DNA of 64,000 nucleotides, taken from assembly GCF_021347895.1 (NCBI RefSeq), contig NC_067115.1:15509876-15573875 (forward strand), in the 5' to 3' direction. The position numbers were made by a program, and so were the translations under genes. Shown in pieces: positions 58,471 through 64,000 of this stretch; the first letter of the stretch is position 1, and each line of letters begins with the position of its first letter. This DNA is from Acanthochromis polyacanthus (lineage: Eukaryota; Chordata; Actinopteri; Pomacentridae). The notes under the pieces are model-generated. The model made no database searches and was not told the origin of the DNA. It saw only the letters and a list, made by a program, of their open reading frames with translations.

Positions 58471-60539
58471 CAAACTGGTTTCACAAACACGACAGTACTG
58501 GATGACCAGTACCAGGAGGAAGATGAGGCCCAGGAGGACATAGCCGGCATGTAGAAGAGCAAGGAGAGTACCCATATAACAAAGAGAACATACAACAGGA
58601 TGAAGTATAACACCAGGAAGGACCAAGAAAGGAGAGATATCCCAGATATGGCATGAACAATAATGAGGCAGAAAATTATGAAGGGGAAGAAGAGGAGGTA
58701 GAGGACGGTACAACTGGATGAGACAAGGAAACCAATCAGAGGTAAGGAATATAGGACGGTCGTGAACATTGACCAGCTGCAGTGCCTTTTTTGGCTGCTT
58801 GTAGAGCCAGCCAGATCTTCCTTTCCCTTGATTCCCAATGGAATAAAACCAGCCATTCATTCAGAATTCCAGTAGGAAGATCTGGTTATCATGCCTGGAA
58901 GATGGTGATGCTATTCCAAAGACTGTGGGGTTGGAACGGAGCAGCCTACACTAAGGAAAAGCACACGACTTGTGCGGCACAAATGGGATATATTGTGTAT
59001 CTAATTTTTAATTCCTTTGAGTTCAAGCCATTGGACTTAAATTCAGTTAATGTCTTTAAGGCTTCATTGTATGACGAGTGTGTGTACGGAAAAGTCTTGA
59101 AACAAGGCTGTAGTGTGACATATTGCATAAATCACCATTATCACCACTATGGTGTTAAAGTTAGCCATCACATCCAAATCCATCAGTCTGATCCCTTCAA
59201 TAGGAATTCAGGCTGTTAACTCTGAGATGCTCAAAAAGTTTTAGTTCCAAATGTACTTCCTGTCATTTTCTGATTGGAAGTTAAAAAAAATCACAAGTCA
59301 ACACTGTGCATGTTTACACACACAGTTATGTGTTTGCACGTATAATCATCATATTCAGGGTTCAGAATACTGGACAAACCCTTATCTCAGCAGCTAGAGC
59401 ACTCTGAAAAATTTACATTTAAAGCTTCAGTATCACTTTTACTGTCACTCTTGTCTTGGCTAACTGGTGATGAAACAAAAAAATTAGACAGTTTAACATT
59501 GTGGTGTTTGTACGTACAGAAAATCTAAGCTTCAGTGTGGTGGGGTAGGTGTGCTGGTTGTTTTGTTCTGTTTTTTCTGTTCTTTGGGCTTAAAATGACA
59601 TACACTGTACTGTGTAGACTGTTGTTTAACCACCATCACTCTTGGTCTGTACAGTCAAGTGGTGAAGAATATGGCCTTATATGAGATCAGGGAAGCAGTA
59701 AAATGTAGGAAAAATACTGACTGTGTTTGAGTCTGAACTTGTTAACCATGTATAAATGCTTTGGCTTTAGGCATCAGAAAGCAATAGGAGTTTGTCTGAT
59801 GTGTAAATAGAAAACTACTGCTAAAGTGCAAGTCATTTGCTGTTCAGGTTTTGACAGAAGAGGAATGTCGACTGGTAAATGGAGACAGTCTGGCACTGGC
59901 TGCATCACTGCTGATGCTTCACCAATCTGTCTGTCCATTTCATGCTCCATTTTCTTGAACAATATCCCCAAATCCTAGGAGCTTCAGTAGGTTTTAAGTT
60001 CTTTCAAGAACCTAAGAGAGAGGTCCATAGTAATGAATCTTCTGGGCAATTTTCTCAAAGCCTGCCTGGTTGTGGAACTTGAACATCTTTTAGATTTTTT
60101 TTTGAAGAAACTCAAAGAGAAGTCCAGTTACTTTCTACTAAAGCTCCTGGGATTACCCTGGCCTGGATTACTGAGAATCTACACAGGCAAGATCCTAAAA
60201 TACTCATCCCACAACCAGAGGCACCCTCATGGAGGTGCTGACTCTCATGCTGGTTTCATGTGATTCGTGCAAATTCCAGAGCTGTAGTTTCTCTGCACTT
60301 GATTTCTTATTATCCAGGAAATGACTAACTAAAGCTTCCACCCAAACACTAACACAAGGTCCATACCTCCCATATTCCCCTAGAAAGTTTAACAAACGCA
60401 CTGATTTCATTTCATTCTAAGCATTTGAATTAAATGATGGCAGACAGCGAACCCAGACTCCGCACAAGGACTTTGTCTTTGAAGAGGTAGAGAACAAACT
60501 TTATCTCGGCCTTGTTCACACAGTTATAATCAGTCCAAC
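58470..60539. other. Upstream of tubb promoter: nothing recognised
   Basis: Mixed sequence. Two overlapping hydrophobic frames on the - strand (58462-58860) mirror a GA-rich + strand and are not called as genes. No repeat of known type was identified. Confidence 0.4.

Positions 60540-64000
<3,461 letters not shown>

Noticed and set aside
58462..58860. Two hydrophobic - strand frames of 128 and 132 codons resembling a small membrane protein
   Set aside because: They read the complement of a GA-rich strand, which gives Leu/Phe-rich peptides in more than one frame. No promoter, splice or family evidence.

Overview
The window is genomic DNA from a ray-finned fish, most likely a percomorph teleost. 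The evidence is intron-split vertebrate genes with GT-AG borders, a family B1 receptor and a beta-tubulin, in AT-rich DNA full of fish repeats (Tc1-like transposons, palindromic MITEs, tRNA-derived SINEs, LINE 3' ends, long CA/TG microsatellites). There is nothing prokaryotic and no CRISPR array. I recognised no rRNA or tRNA gene.

Two host genes are supported, both on the + strand. The first (8665-25359, perhaps to 26207) is a complete glucagon-receptor-family GPCR of 13 coding exons and about 530 residues. It has a signal peptide, a six-cysteine hormone-binding ectodomain, seven membrane segments and a long hydrophilic tail. A downstream in-frame exon (26115-26207) suggests a second C-terminus. 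The second gene (60835 to the right edge) is the 5' two thirds of a beta-tubulin of class I/IV type, residues 1-336. It has a GC-rich promoter with a CRE palindrome beside an RFX-like half site, and an extra 84-bp intron not found in the usual vertebrate beta-tubulin layout.

Layout: 1-8664, no recognised gene, with a LINE 3' end, a SINE fragment and a TTAA-flanked MITE. 8665-26207, the receptor, whose introns hold two decayed Tc1 copies, two copies of a 'cagccatggccataag' MITE, a 406-bp long-arm MITE and SINEs. 26208-60500, a 34-kb stretch with no recognisable host gene. It holds a nearly intact Tc1-like transposon (31600-33224), a GC-rich repeat island (29.2-29.9 kb), further Tc1 remnants, a decayed coiled-coil frame next to a LINE/SINE nest (48.7-50.3 kb), several hairpin MITEs and long microsatellites. 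60500-64000, the tubulin promoter and gene.

The two genes are not functionally linked as far as the sequence shows. One serves glucagon-type hormone signalling at the cell surface, the other the microtubule cytoskeleton. I found no convincing new multi-gene system. The most useful leads are the alternative receptor tail, the extra tubulin intron, the single-frame coiled-coil remnant, and the pair of 234-bp MITEs with the same rearranged structure in opposite orientation 24 kb apart.
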